From the NCBI GenBank assembly GCA_029228645.1, contig JAPTHR010000005.1:20-64019 (forward strand): 64,000 bases of DNA, in the 5' to 3' direction. The notes under the pieces were generated by a model. It did not search any database and had not been told where the DNA came from. It worked only from the letters and a program-made list of their open reading frames with translations. This stretch comes from Gammaproteobacteria bacterium Milos-ODIII6. GTDB lineage: Bacteria > Pseudomonadota > Gammaproteobacteria > Chromatiales > Chromatiaceae. Shown piece after piece: positions 45,862-54,306 of this stretch. The position numbers were made by a program, and so were the translations under genes. Numbering within the stretch: the stretch's first letter is position 1; each line of letters starts with the position of its first letter.

Positions 45862-47193
45862 ATGAGTTTCAGATCGCTAATCAACAATATGCATACGGGG
45901 AATGCGGGAAAACCGCTGCTCGTCGAGTCCATGTGGGTCTTCGGGCTTAAGGTCGTCGGCCTGCTTTCGATGTTTGCAATCAGTATCGTGCTGGCGAGGG
46001 TTCTGGGGGCGAAAGGTGTTGGTGATTTCTACCTCGCTCAATCCATTGTCAACATTGCCATAGTCATCGCCATGCTGGGACTGGGTAACTCGCTAATCAA
46101 ACGGTCTGCGCACAGTTACTTTCAAGAAGATTGGGAGCAGTTGCAAAGTTTAAAGAAAAATGCGATCCGGGTTGTTGCCCTCAGTACGGGCTTTGTCACC
46201 CTATTGATACTCTTTTTCTCAACTGCGCTGGCTGAGGGTGCTTTCAATAATCCAGAGCTTGGCACACTCCTGAAGTGGTGGTGCCTGACCATGCTGCCGC
46301 TAAATATAATCACGGTATTTGTCAGTCTGTACAAAGGCATGCAGAAAACCGCGGTCGCCACGTCTTTGGAAAATGTGGGGATACCGGTCATCGTCCTGTT
46401 TCTGATACTTCTGAATGCGGCCAGCTTGACATTGATCGGGGTCGTCAAATTCTATGTCTTTGCGTCATTCATGGTGTTATTGCTCGCCTTAATGCACTGG
46501 AACAAGTTGTCTCCAGGTTCTCATCGGGCGTCGCAACCATGTATCTCCAAGAGAGAATTAGTACACAGCAGCCTCCCATTGTATGGCGTTTCGCTCACGA
46601 ACCTGATCATATCCGTGACCGATACCATCATGTTGGGCTTTTGGGAAACAAGCGAGGTCATAGGGCAGTATGGGGTGGCCCTTCGAATTGCATCAATCAG
46701 TTCGATAATACTGATTGTCACCAATACCGTCGTGGCTTCCAAGTTTGCCATTTTTCACAAGAAAGGGGATTTGGAGGGCTTGTCAAGGATGGCGCAGGGG
46801 ACGACCGCTATTTTGGCTTCTATTGCGTTCTTGTTTCTGGCCTTACTGGTGTTTTTCAACGACCTGGCACTGGGTCTGTTTGGTGGGGATTTTCTGGCCG
46901 CAGACAGCATACTGCTGGTGTTGGCAATCGGTCAGTTTTTCGTTCTATCCACCGGTCCGGTGGCAGTTTTACTCATGATGACGGGGCATGAGAAGTTCCA
47001 CCAGTACACGACTATCGCCAGCGCGGCATTGAACATTATCCTGAATGTGGTTTTGATCCCTTCTTACGGGGGGGTGGGGGCAGCAATAGCAACGGCGGTG
47101 TCATTGGCGCTGAAAAATATCGTTGCCATCAGTTACGTAAATCTCGGATTGAAGATCAGGACCTTGCCCGGGGTGAAATTGCTACCCACATGA
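45862..47193 (+). CDS. Polysaccharide flippase of the Wzx/RfbX (MOP) superfamily
   Basis: The 443-residue integral membrane protein has about 12-14 hydrophobic segments and the start ESMWVFGLKVVGLLSMFAIS followed by LARVLGAKGVGDFYLAQSI, the signature of the first helices in Wzx and related flippases (polysaccharide biosynthesis family PF01943/PF13440). Such proteins move lipid-linked oligosaccharides across the inner membrane. The gene is clearly AT-richer than the housekeeping genes around it and uses many A/T-ending codons, pointing to transfer. Its stop overlaps the start of the next gene by four bases (ATGA). The glycan it moves is unknown. Confidence 0.88.
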   Translation: MSFRSLINNMHTGNAGKPLLVESMWVFGLKVVGLLSMFAISIVLARVLGAKGVGDFYLAQSIVNIAIVIAMLGLGNSLIKRSAHSYFQEDWEQLQSLKKNAIRVVALSTGFVTLLILFFSTALAEGAFNNPELGTLLKWWCLTMLPLNIITVFVSLYKGMQKTAVATSLENVGIPVIVLFLILLNAASLTLIGVVKFYVFASFMVLLLALMHWNKLSPGSHRASQPCISKRELVHSSLPLYGVSLTNLIISVTDTIMLGFWETSEVIGQYGVALRIASISSIILIVTNTVVASKFAIFHKKGDLEGLSRMAQGTTAILASIAFLFLALLVFFNDLALGLFGGDFLAADSILLVLAIGQFFVLSTGPVAVLLMMTGHEKFHQYTTIASAALNIILNVVLIPSYGGVGAAIATAVSLALKNIVAISYVNLGLKIRTLPGVKLLPT

Positions 47194-48407
47194 ACAAGGA
47201 GAAGAAAAACAAAGAGGTTCACCTGTTTCTTATCTGGGAAAAGGCGCGGTCGGAGGAGTCCAGAATACTGAGTGACATAAAAAGCAAATTCTCAGTACTG
47301 GGTATCTACAGAAGTGCGTGGAGTGATCGGTATTTCTCCGAGAACCTTTCCCGTTTCTACGGTGAGAAGCTACCGGACCAGTCCTTCAAAGAGCGCCATT
47401 GCGGCCGGGGAGAGTTCCTCGCCATCATTGTCGGGGACGACAAACCGGAATACGGCTACCGCGAGACCTCGAAAGGCGCCGCCCTGGTCAACGTCAATAT
47501 GTTCGACGCAAAGAGTCTGTACCGATCCTGGACGAATGGGGGACACAGGATTCATGCAAGCAACGATCCACTGGAGTCCAGGCATGACCTGGCACTGTTG
47601 CTCGGATTGGAGGCAGAGCCCTACCTGAACCATGAACTTGATGGTGAGCGTGATTTAGAGATCAGAACGCTCAATGATCTGGTTGGAGCGGGGGCATGGA
47701 AAAGCATCCGAGAGCTTTTTTATGTGTTGAATCAAACGATAAACTACGTCGTTCTCAGGAACTTCGAATGTTTGCCCGACCATTACACCATGCAAGATCA
47801 TGGCGATATTGATCTTTTGGTCGATGACTACTTGGCGGTTTCCTTTATCACAAACGCCCGAAGAGTCTTCAAGTCGAGGTCTCGGGTATTAAACAAGGTA
47901 AAAATACAGAATGAAGAGGTCCTGTTTGACTTCAGGTACCTCGGTGACAACTATTTCGATCAAGCCTGGCAGAAAGACGTACTGACTAAAAGGCAATTAT
48001 GCGTTGGTGGTTTTTACAGGCCGGACCCGGAGAATTATTTTTACAGCTTGCTCTATCACGCCTTGGTGCATAAGAGGAACGTGAGCCAGGATTATAAGAA
48101 AAGGCTGGCGGCGCAGGCGCAAGGAATGCGTTCGGTGGAATTGACAGAGGATTCTTTTGATCCTCCGGCTCAAGCGAAGGGTCTGCTTACTCAATATATG
48201 AAGGACAATAGCTATGTGTACACCCCTCCACTCGATCTCTCGGTGTACTACGCCAGGTCAAGTGGCTTGCTGATGAGGTTGTACCGGATTTATAGGCTCT
48301 TCATGTTCAATATGAGGCAATTGCCCTTATCCGCGTTCACTCTGACGTCGCTGTACCGGCGCGTCAAAGAGATTTTTCTCAGGAACCTGTTTCGATTGGG
48401 TGTGTGA
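47190..48407 (+). CDS. Two-domain protein: NDP-kinase-like N-terminus fused to a nucleotidyltransferase domain
   Basis: I do not know a named family for the full 405-residue protein. The C-terminal part (about 160-405) looks like an uncharacterised nucleotidyltransferase (PF14907-like): YVVLRNFECLPDHYT, then HGDIDLLVDD with Asp206 and Asp208, and VLFDFRYLGD with Asp247 as likely third acidic residue. The N-terminal part (10-140) runs parallel to nucleoside-diphosphate kinase: HLFLIWEKA, ILSDIKSKFSVLGIY, FSENLSRFYGE, EFLAIIVGDD, then GHRIHASNDPLESRHDLALLL, which mirrors the active-site NxIHGSDSxESAxxEI of NDP kinase with His122 at the catalytic position. The fold assignment is inference by eye. 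It is AT-rich and translationally coupled to the flippase before it and the kinase-like gene after it. Confidence 0.6.
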   Translation: MNKEKKNKEVHLFLIWEKARSEESRILSDIKSKFSVLGIYRSAWSDRYFSENLSRFYGEKLPDQSFKERHCGRGEFLAIIVGDDKPEYGYRETSKGAALVNVNMFDAKSLYRSWTNGGHRIHASNDPLESRHDLALLLGLEAEPYLNHELDGERDLEIRTLNDLVGAGAWKSIRELFYVLNQTINYVVLRNFECLPDHYTMQDHGDIDLLVDDYLAVSFITNARRVFKSRSRVLNKVKIQNEEVLFDFRYLGDNYFDQAWQKDVLTKRQLCVGGFYRPDPENYFYSLLYHALVHKRNVSQDYKKRLAAQAQGMRSVELTEDSFDPPAQAKGLLTQYMKDNSYVYTPPLDLSVYYARSSGLLMRLYRIYRLFMFNMRQLPLSAFTLTSLYRRVKEIFLRNLFRLGV

Positions 48408-49192
48408 GGATGCGGAGTTTTTTGATTAAACTTCGCAGATTGATCAAGATACAAACGGGCAACATCCTGTGGATGCTGTTTAGTTATTTCCCTTATAGAA
48501 GTAACTTGTGTAGCCTGCATTCTATTTGCAAGGTCAGGCCCCACAGGTGGTGGCATTGGCACAATGGGGCACAGTGCTTCGTGGGTACTTCGATGCGCGA
48601 TGGGGCTGCGGTATTTCTGAAAACCGACAGCATCCAAAATACCCTGGGCAATGAGTACAGAATGACGAGCATCTTTTATGCAGCATTGCCGCAATCCTGT
48701 CCAAAGCCCTTGAGTTATATATCGACAGACGGCTCCGACACGATTGCTTTCGAGATGATCGAAGGGGTCACTCTAGCGCAACTGCTTGATGATTCAGACG
48801 TTACGAAGAGGATCAATTGGGATGTCTTGTTCGGCAAGCTGTGGCTCATAATTGAAACGCTCGGCGACCTCAGCATGATACATCGTGACCTGACGCCTAC
48901 CAATCTACTGGTCAGGTTGGGTGATGATCACAAGGATTTGGACCTTTTTGTCATCGACTTCGCGTTTGCGGGCATGCCGTCGGATGGAATAAACGATGCG
49001 TACATCGACGAGGGGGAGTTGGCTTACCTCGGGTTGACCTTCAAACCGCAAGTTTTCACCTGGGATGATGCCTACTCCGCACTCAAGATAATCGAATATA
49101 TCGGCCACAAAGTGGACGTCGATTCCGAAGCGGTCAGGAAGGCACTTTCAGGGCGGATCGGAAGCTTGTCCTATTCGCATAAGACTCCGTAG
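48404..49192 (+). CDS. Kinase-fold protein (protein/sugar kinase-like) of the polysaccharide cassette
   Basis: The 262-residue protein has the key residues of the protein-kinase/aminoglycoside-phosphotransferase fold: a phosphate-anchoring Lys73 (AVFLKTD), Glu84 in the following helix (NEYRM), a hinge after AFEMIEG, the catalytic loop IHRDLTPTNLL with Asp162 and Asn167, and VIDFAFAG with the metal-binding Asp185. It is compact and lacks long C-lobe extensions, resembling WaaP/KdkA or APH-like kinases that phosphorylate sugars rather than classical Ser/Thr kinases. The GTG start overlaps the preceding stop (GTGA); an ATG six bases later is an alternative. Together with the flippase and NTase gene it forms an AT-rich three-gene unit. 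The substrate is unknown. Confidence 0.75.
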   Translation: MRMRSFLIKLRRLIKIQTGNILWMLFSYFPYRSNLCSLHSICKVRPHRWWHWHNGAQCFVGTSMRDGAAVFLKTDSIQNTLGNEYRMTSIFYAALPQSCPKPLSYISTDGSDTIAFEMIEGVTLAQLLDDSDVTKRINWDVLFGKLWLIIETLGDLSMIHRDLTPTNLLVRLGDDHKDLDLFVIDFAFAGMPSDGINDAYIDEGELAYLGLTFKPQVFTWDDAYSALKIIEYIGHKVDVDSEAVRKALSGRIGSLSYSHKTP

Positions 49193-49236
49193 GAAGGTTC
49201 CCGGCGCGGCACAGGGACCAGCGCTTTGGATCAAGG

Positions 49237-50115
49237 TCAGTCTCTGCTCCGGTCAGTTGAATGATGTTTGGAAGGCTTCCCGCCGCCGACACCGAGCAGG
49301 GCACGCAGGGGTTCCAGACTGCGGTATCTCCAGGTTCGCAGAAGCGCTCTTGCAGGTAAGGAAAGGGCTCTGCCCAGAAGTAGCCACGCGTAGTCGACCG
49401 GGTTGCGGGCGAGCTTGCGTGCCAACAGCAGGTGGCTGGCGACCATGCGTCCCTCGTAGAAAGGTGATGCCATACCGCTACTCGCTGATCCTTCGTGGAT
49501 AACCGAGAGGCTGGGTTCCAGGAGGACACGACCAGGGGCTCTGAGTGTCCAACCCAGGTAAACATCCTCTCCGTACATGAAAAATTCCTCATCGAACAGA
49601 GATTTCGTCCACCGGTCCGCGGCGAAGAGCAGTGCGCATCCGCTCGGGTAACTGAAACTCCCGGGCAACCGCCGTTGGGTGACCAATGCAAGCCAGGGGT
49701 GATACCAGAGCGCTGCCTGGTGACGTCCGTTTTGCTCGATCACCGGGTGGCTCACTATGCCCGCCGGATTCTGTTCGAGCGTTTTGGACAAAGCGTCGAT
49801 CGCGCCGGGAAGCAGGTAAGCATCGTTGTTGAGGATGAGTACCCAGGCAGGCCCGAATCGTTCCCGGATGAGCTCGATACCCCGATTGACCCCCGCGGCA
49901 AAGCCGAGGTTGGATTCGCTGATGTTCACGCTAACCCGGGGATCTTCCCCCAGCCTGTCGCTGAGAGCATTGGCCGAGGCCCCGGAATCCGCAGAGTTAT
50001 CCCAGACGATCACGTGTCTGGCGCCCTCGTCCAGCATCGATAGGACACAACGTTGCGTTCGTTCGGCGTCCCGATAGTTGAGGATCAGTCCGACCACATC
50101 CCGGGTGGAGCTCAT
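49237..50115 (-). CDS. Family 2 glycosyltransferase (rhamnosyltransferase-like)
   Basis: The 292-residue cytoplasmic enzyme has a GT-A fold with VVGLILNYRDAERTQRCVLSM, VWDNSADSGASANAL, SESNLGFAAGVNRG, and the DXD-like LILNNDAYLLPG, then GCALLFAADRW and EEFFMYGEDVYLGWTLRAPG, the pattern of WbbL-type rhamnosyltransferases. It ends in a basic Ala/Leu/Arg-rich tail. The start MSSTRDVVGL at 50115 is chosen over a much longer open frame because the extra part has no glycosyltransferase sequence. Convergent with the kinase-like gene. Donor sugar is not proved. Confidence 0.86.
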   Translation of the reverse strand: MSSTRDVVGLILNYRDAERTQRCVLSMLDEGARHVIVWDNSADSGASANALSDRLGEDPRVSVNISESNLGFAAGVNRGIELIRERFGPAWVLILNNDAYLLPGAIDALSKTLEQNPAGIVSHPVIEQNGRHQAALWYHPWLALVTQRRLPGSFSYPSGCALLFAADRWTKSLFDEEFFMYGEDVYLGWTLRAPGRVLLEPSLSVIHEGSASSGMASPFYEGRMVASHLLLARKLARNPVDYAWLLLGRALSLPARALLRTWRYRSLEPLRALLGVGGGKPSKHHSTDRSRD

Positions 50116-50504
50116 TGTCCCGATTCTCGAGGGTGGTCGTGGGCAACGCGATACTTTTCGGTCAAGGTCATCCGGACGCTCTTGAGCATCTATTTGGAGA
50201 ATGGGGTTTTTACCCCGTTTTTCCGGGCGGTAGAACAGGGAATTCAACTTTTGGAGCCTGCGTCGATCGGCCGGGTTGCATGACGTCAAAATGGATGCCT
50301 CGATCCAGGCTGCAACCTGACAGTAGCTGTTACCGGGTTGACGCTTGACAGTGACCTCGCCACCTTCGAACCGGTCACTGTACGTTCTTCTCGCAGACCA
50401 GGTCACACCCGGCGGCAATTGTGTCGTATTCCCGAACAGCCTGTGTTCAGGGGGGATCCGTGCAAAGCCATCAGGCATGGCGAGGCTGGCGCAACGGGAA
50501 GCGG
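50116..50504 (-). other. Spacer with an open frame upstream of the glycosyltransferase
   Basis: The frame of the gene at 49237-50115 continues open upstream for about 130 codons (to 50508). This extension is Arg/Pro-rich, includes SLFYRPEKRGKNPI, and resembles no family I know. It may be leader sequence, a lost N-terminal domain or the remnant of another gene. No other gene is seen here. Confidence 0.35.
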
Positions 50505-51494
50505 TCACCGATCCAGGATGGTTTCAAACAGCCTGCGGTAGTTGGAGACCATCAAGTCGAGTGTGAAACGCTCTTCAATCCAGGATCGATTCAGTTGTCC
50601 CGCGTTCAGCCGCAAGCCCGGAGAGTCTGCCAGCAGGTTGATCCGATTTGCGAAATCGTCCACATCGCCGAGACTGCAAAGGAATCCGTTGAGTCCATGC
50701 TCCACGAGCTCGGGGAGCGAAGAGCAGTTCGTGGCGACAATCGGGATCCCACAACTCATTGCCTCGAGCACGGCCATCGGCAAACCCTCACGCACGCTGG
50801 TGAGTAACAACATGTCGGCCTGGCGATAGAGCTCAGGCATCTTTTCGTGCGGAATATTGCCAACACAGCGCAGACGCGGATGCGCGGGTAGGCGCGATTT
50901 TGTCCTTAAACCCTGGGTGTAGATGATTTCTATACCCTTGTTAAGGCGATCAGCGATCGGGATGATCCACTGCTTGCCTTTTCTTTCCGTGAGATTGCCC
51001 GAGAACAGGACGCTGATCTTTTTTGGTGGTCTCTCGGTGGTGGCAGGCGTGAAGGATTTTTCGTCCACCCCGTTGTAAATGACCTGAATGTCCCGACTCA
51101 TTTCCAGGTCCTTGAGGGCCAGGTCGGCGGTGAAGCGACTCACGGCGGTTATCCGGGTCGCCTGCGCCATGGCGCCACGGGTGAACCATCTCAGATCGGT
51201 TCGGTAATGCAGGCGCTGGAGGGTGTTGCTGTAATCGGACATGAAGGGGTCCAGGACATAGTTGTGCAGGGTGATCACCAGGGGAACGCCCTGTCGCCGA
51301 GACCATATTGCGTAGTCCGGCGTGGTATGGATCAGACTGGCCTTCCGCCGGTTTCCAACGGCTTTGATCAATGGCGGGAACAGCGTCAGCCAGGGGTCGT
51401 AGGGGGCGACTTGGTAACCGTGGATGCCTTTTTCCAGCAGCTTGTGGACGACATAGGCGCCGTTGCCTGTCGGCATGGGACTGATGATGTTCAC
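50505..51494 (-). CDS. Family 4 glycosyltransferase (GT-B)
   Basis: The 329-residue enzyme has the two-lobed GT-B design. The N-terminal lobe includes ISPMPTGNGAYVVHKLLEKG, VPLVITLHNYVLDPF and RITAVSRFTADLAL; the C-terminal lobe contains VLFSGNLTERKGKQW, YRQADMLLLTSVREGLPMAVLEAMSCGIPIVAT, including the EX7E motif, and LVEHGLNGFLCSLGD. The start is GTG at 51494 preceded by a strong ribosome site (gggaggtagc). It lies in the same direction as the glycosyltransferases on either side and probably adds one sugar of the same repeat unit. Confidence 0.88.
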   Translation of the reverse strand: MNIISPMPTGNGAYVVHKLLEKGIHGYQVAPYDPWLTLFPPLIKAVGNRRKASLIHTTPDYAIWSRRQGVPLVITLHNYVLDPFMSDYSNTLQRLHYRTDLRWFTRGAMAQATRITAVSRFTADLALKDLEMSRDIQVIYNGVDEKSFTPATTERPPKKISVLFSGNLTERKGKQWIIPIADRLNKGIEIIYTQGLRTKSRLPAHPRLRCVGNIPHEKMPELYRQADMLLLTSVREGLPMAVLEAMSCGIPIVATNCSSLPELVEHGLNGFLCSLGDVDDFANRINLLADSPGLRLNAGQLNRSWIEERFTLDLMVSNYRRLFETILDR

Positions 51495-51911
51495 GCTACC
51501 TCCCGCGCGACTTGGCGGAGACCATTGCTGCCGAGTGGCAATGAGTGGATATCATCCGCCGAAAGGCGGTGGAATCCGACCCGCAAGCGACCCGGGAGGC
51601 ACTCTGCTGGGATCATTTCGATCAATTGGGCGCTGTCCGACGCTGTCGCGGTTTGGAGCTGGATCGGGTCCAGACCCGTCCGCATGAGGCCCCGCGATGA
51701 AAAGGGTGCAACGCAGCGCAGTGCGGATGCACCAGCTCTTGCGGGGGCCTGGGACCGGTCGATTCGTACTCTGAAGTGGATCCTTATCAAGGCGCTTGTC
51801 GCGGTGGCAGAGTGTTTGGCCGATGCTCGATACTGCATCAAGTCCTGTTCTCTGAGCATTAGACCAGATTAGAGGAAGGCTGGGCGGAAATCGCTGGCAG
51901 GAAATCGGCGC
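51495..51911. other. Gene-free spacer between two glycosyltransferase genes
   Basis: Open frames exist on both strands (for example 51491-51859 minus) but have no motifs and no ribosome site. GC-rich composition suggests native DNA. It contains the ribosome site of the downstream minus-strand gene. Nothing else could be recognised. Confidence 0.4.
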
Positions 51912-53108
51912 TCAGTGCCCTGAACCTGAACGCGGATTCCGCTGGCACAATTGAACGAGTCTCTGCCCAAACCTGGGCCAGGCAAACGTTGAAGCAAATT
52001 CACGAGCACTGGAATCCTTTATGTCCCGCTGCTTGGGACGATCCTCGAGAAGCTCGATGGTTGCCTCGGCAAAGCGCTCGTCGTTACCGGCCTCCACCAA
52101 GTGTCCGCAACGCCCCTCCGCGACCGCATCTGTAACCCCCCCCACGGCAAAGGCCACGGTCGGCAGGCCGTGTGCCGCTGCCTCGACCGCGACCATGCCA
52201 AAACCCTCGTTGTCGCCAGGACGGTCCTGGACCGGAAACACCAATGCATCGGCAGCGAAGTAGGCCGCTTCGATATCCGGGTGGTGGACCGGCAGTTCGC
52301 CGAGAAAAAGGACGTGTTGCGCCAGCCCGGATTCACGCAACTGGGTTTCAATGCGCTGCATCAGGCCCCCATTGCTCAGCAGCGCCTGTGCGGGTTCGTC
52401 CCCGATCACCACCAATCGCGCTGCCGGAACAGCGGCGATGACCCTGGGCAGGATGTCGCGCACGAAGGGCAGCAGCCCCTTGCGTTCGGTGATGCGACCG
52501 ACGTAGAGCATCAGCGGCGCGTCCCCGAGATGGTGCTTCTCCCTGAAGTCCTGGCGCTGCTGGTCGGCGGACGCGACCTCCGGCAGGTGAACCCCGGGAT
52601 GCAGAATGGACAACCGCTCGCGCGGAATGCCGATGTTCGCGGCAAGTTCATGCGTGAAGTGGCTGTTGGTGATGACCCGGTCGCAGCGACGCAGGAACGG
52701 GTGCCATAGCAGGCGGTAGGCGGGATGCCGGGTCTCGATATCGAGGCCGTGCAGGTAGACCACGCAGCGTCCACCCGCGAGGCGGGCTGCCAACCAGGCG
52801 ATCGGCGCAGTCAGGCCACTGCCGGCAAACACCAGCCGGGGCCGCAGACGCAGTGCCTGGCGTATGGACGACCAGGCGCTCGACAGGAGGAACCGCCACA
52901 GCGGTCGCAGCGCCACGCCGCTGGCGGTGACCCCGGGGGGGAGTTGCTCTTCACTGCCGGCGGGGGCGACCACGTGCAGCGAATAGGCGGCGCGCAATTC
53001 ATCCGCGATATGCCACACCAGCCGCTCCATGCCGCCCACCAGTGGCGGCAGGTTGCGGGTGATCAGCAGGGCAGGGGGCAGTTTGTCGGAATCCTTTATC
53101 TGGGCCAT
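51912..53108 (-). CDS. Family 4 glycosyltransferase (PimB-like, GT-B)
   Basis: The 398-residue enzyme begins with ALLITRNLPPLVGGMERLVWHIADEL, a typical PimB/WbpY-like N-terminus with the donor-side GGMER loop, followed by VVYLHGLDIETRHP, RVITNSHFTHELAANIGIP and HPGVHLPE. The C-terminal lobe has LMLYVGRITERKGLLPFV and the motif NEGFGMVAVEAAAHGLPTVAF with both conserved Glu residues. The start at 53108 is the MAQIKDSDKL Met; the much longer open frame upstream is antisense to aroC. No good ribosome site is seen. The gene is divergent from aroC and closes the polysaccharide locus. Confidence 0.88.
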   Translation of the reverse strand: MAQIKDSDKLPPALLITRNLPPLVGGMERLVWHIADELRAAYSLHVVAPAGSEEQLPPGVTASGVALRPLWRFLLSSAWSSIRQALRLRPRLVFAGSGLTAPIAWLAARLAGGRCVVYLHGLDIETRHPAYRLLWHPFLRRCDRVITNSHFTHELAANIGIPRERLSILHPGVHLPEVASADQQRQDFREKHHLGDAPLMLYVGRITERKGLLPFVRDILPRVIAAVPAARLVVIGDEPAQALLSNGGLMQRIETQLRESGLAQHVLFLGELPVHHPDIEAAYFAADALVFPVQDRPGDNEGFGMVAVEAAAHGLPTVAFAVGGVTDAVAEGRCGHLVEAGNDERFAEATIELLEDRPKQRDIKDSSAREFASTFAWPRFGQRLVQLCQRNPRSGSGH

Positions 53109-53153
53109 TGAACACGTGGGCGTGGACGTGTTGGTGCAGGTACAATACCGCAC

Positions 53154-54257
53154 ATGTCTGGAAATACCATTGGAAAACTGTTCACGGTCACCTCGTTCGG
53201 CGAAAGCCACGGGCTGGCCATCGGTTGCATCGTGGATGGCTGCCCGCCGGGGATGTCGCTCTCGGAGGCCGACATCCAGCCGGACCTGGAGCGCCGCCGG
53301 CCCGGCAAGACGCGGCACACCACGCAGCGACGCGAGCCGGATGAGGTCCAGATCCTCTCGGGGGTGTTCGAGGGCAAAACCACCGGCACCCCGATCGGCC
53401 TGATCATCCACAACCAGGACCAGCGTTCCAAGGATTACGGCGAGATCGCGCAAAAGTTTCGCCCCGGGCACGCGGACTACACCTACATTCAGAAATACGG
53501 CCTGCGGGATTACCGCGGTGGCGGTCGCTCGTCCGCGCGCGAGACCGCGATGCGGGTCGCGGCCGGCGCGATCGCCAAGAAGTACCTCCGCGAGCGTTAT
53601 GGCGTGGAGGTGCGCGGCTATCTTTCCGCGCTCGGCCCGATCCGGCCTCAGGGGTTCAGTTGGGACCCCGTCGAGGAGAACCCCTTCTTCTGGCCGGATG
53701 CGGACCAGGTGCCGGAACTCGAGGCCTATATGGACGCGTTGCGCAAGGAGGGCGATTCGATCGGCGCCGAGGTCAGCGTGGTCGCGAGCGGGATGTCGCC
53801 CGGTTGGGGCGAGCCGATCTTCGACCGCCTGGATGCGGACGTGGCCCACGCGCTCATGAGCATCAACGCGGCCAAGGGCGTCGAGATCGGCGCCGGGTTC
53901 GAATCGGTGGCGCAGAAGGGCACCGAGCATCGTGACCAGATGACGCCGGAGGGCTTTCTCTCCAACAATGCGGGTGGCGTGCTCGGCGGCATCTCCAGCG
54001 GCCAGGATGTGGTGGCGCGGGTGGCTTTCAAGCCGACCTCGAGCATCCGTCTGGGTGGGCAGACGGTGGATGTGCAGGGCGATTCGACCGACGTGATCAC
54101 CAAGGGTCGCCACGACCCCTGCGTGGGGATTCGTGCGGTCCCGATTGCAGAGGCCATGCTCGCGATCGTGCTTCTCGACCATGCCCTGCGCCAACGTGGG
54201 CAGAACGCCGACGTGCATCCCGAGACTCCGGTGATTCCGCCCTCGGCGGGTCGCTGA
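53154..54257 (+). CDS. aroC: Chorismate synthase
   Basis: AroC converts 5-enolpyruvylshikimate 3-phosphate to chorismate with reduced FMN, the last shared step of aromatic amino acid synthesis. The 367-residue protein has the N-terminal signature [18 protein letters not shown], the RRRPG and [19 protein letters not shown] region, [14 protein letters not shown], the [18 protein letters not shown] motif and the C-terminal [19 protein letters not shown] possible -10 box TACAAT (53141-53146) lies so close to the ATG that the transcript might have almost no leader; no Shine-Dalgarno sequence is visible. It is divergent from the last glycosyltransferase. Confidence 0.96.
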   Translation: MSGNTIGKLFTVTSFGESHGLAIGCIVDGCPPGMSLSEADIQPDLERRRPGKTRHTTQRREPDEVQILSGVFEGKTTGTPIGLIIHNQDQRSKDYGEIAQKFRPGHADYTYIQKYGLRDYRGGGRSSARETAMRVAAGAIAKKYLRERYGVEVRGYLSALGPIRPQGFSWDPVEENPFFWPDADQVPELEAYMDALRKEGDSIGAEVSVVASGMSPGWGEPIFDRLDADVAHALMSINAAKGVEIGAGFESVAQKGTEHRDQMTPEGFLSNNAGGVLGGISSGQDVVARVAFKPTSSIRLGGQTVDVQGDSTDVITKGRHDPCVGIRAVPIAEAMLAIVLLDHALRQRGQNADVHPETPVIPPSAGR

Positions 54258-54306
54258 AGCCTTAGCCAGCCTGTACAAGTCCGACTCGGTACCCAGGGGG
54301 GTGGAG

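Noticed and set aside
53109-54278. Long minus-strand extension of the glycosyltransferase frame across aroC
   Set aside because: It is exactly antisense to aroC, whose identity is certain, and shows no family sequence.
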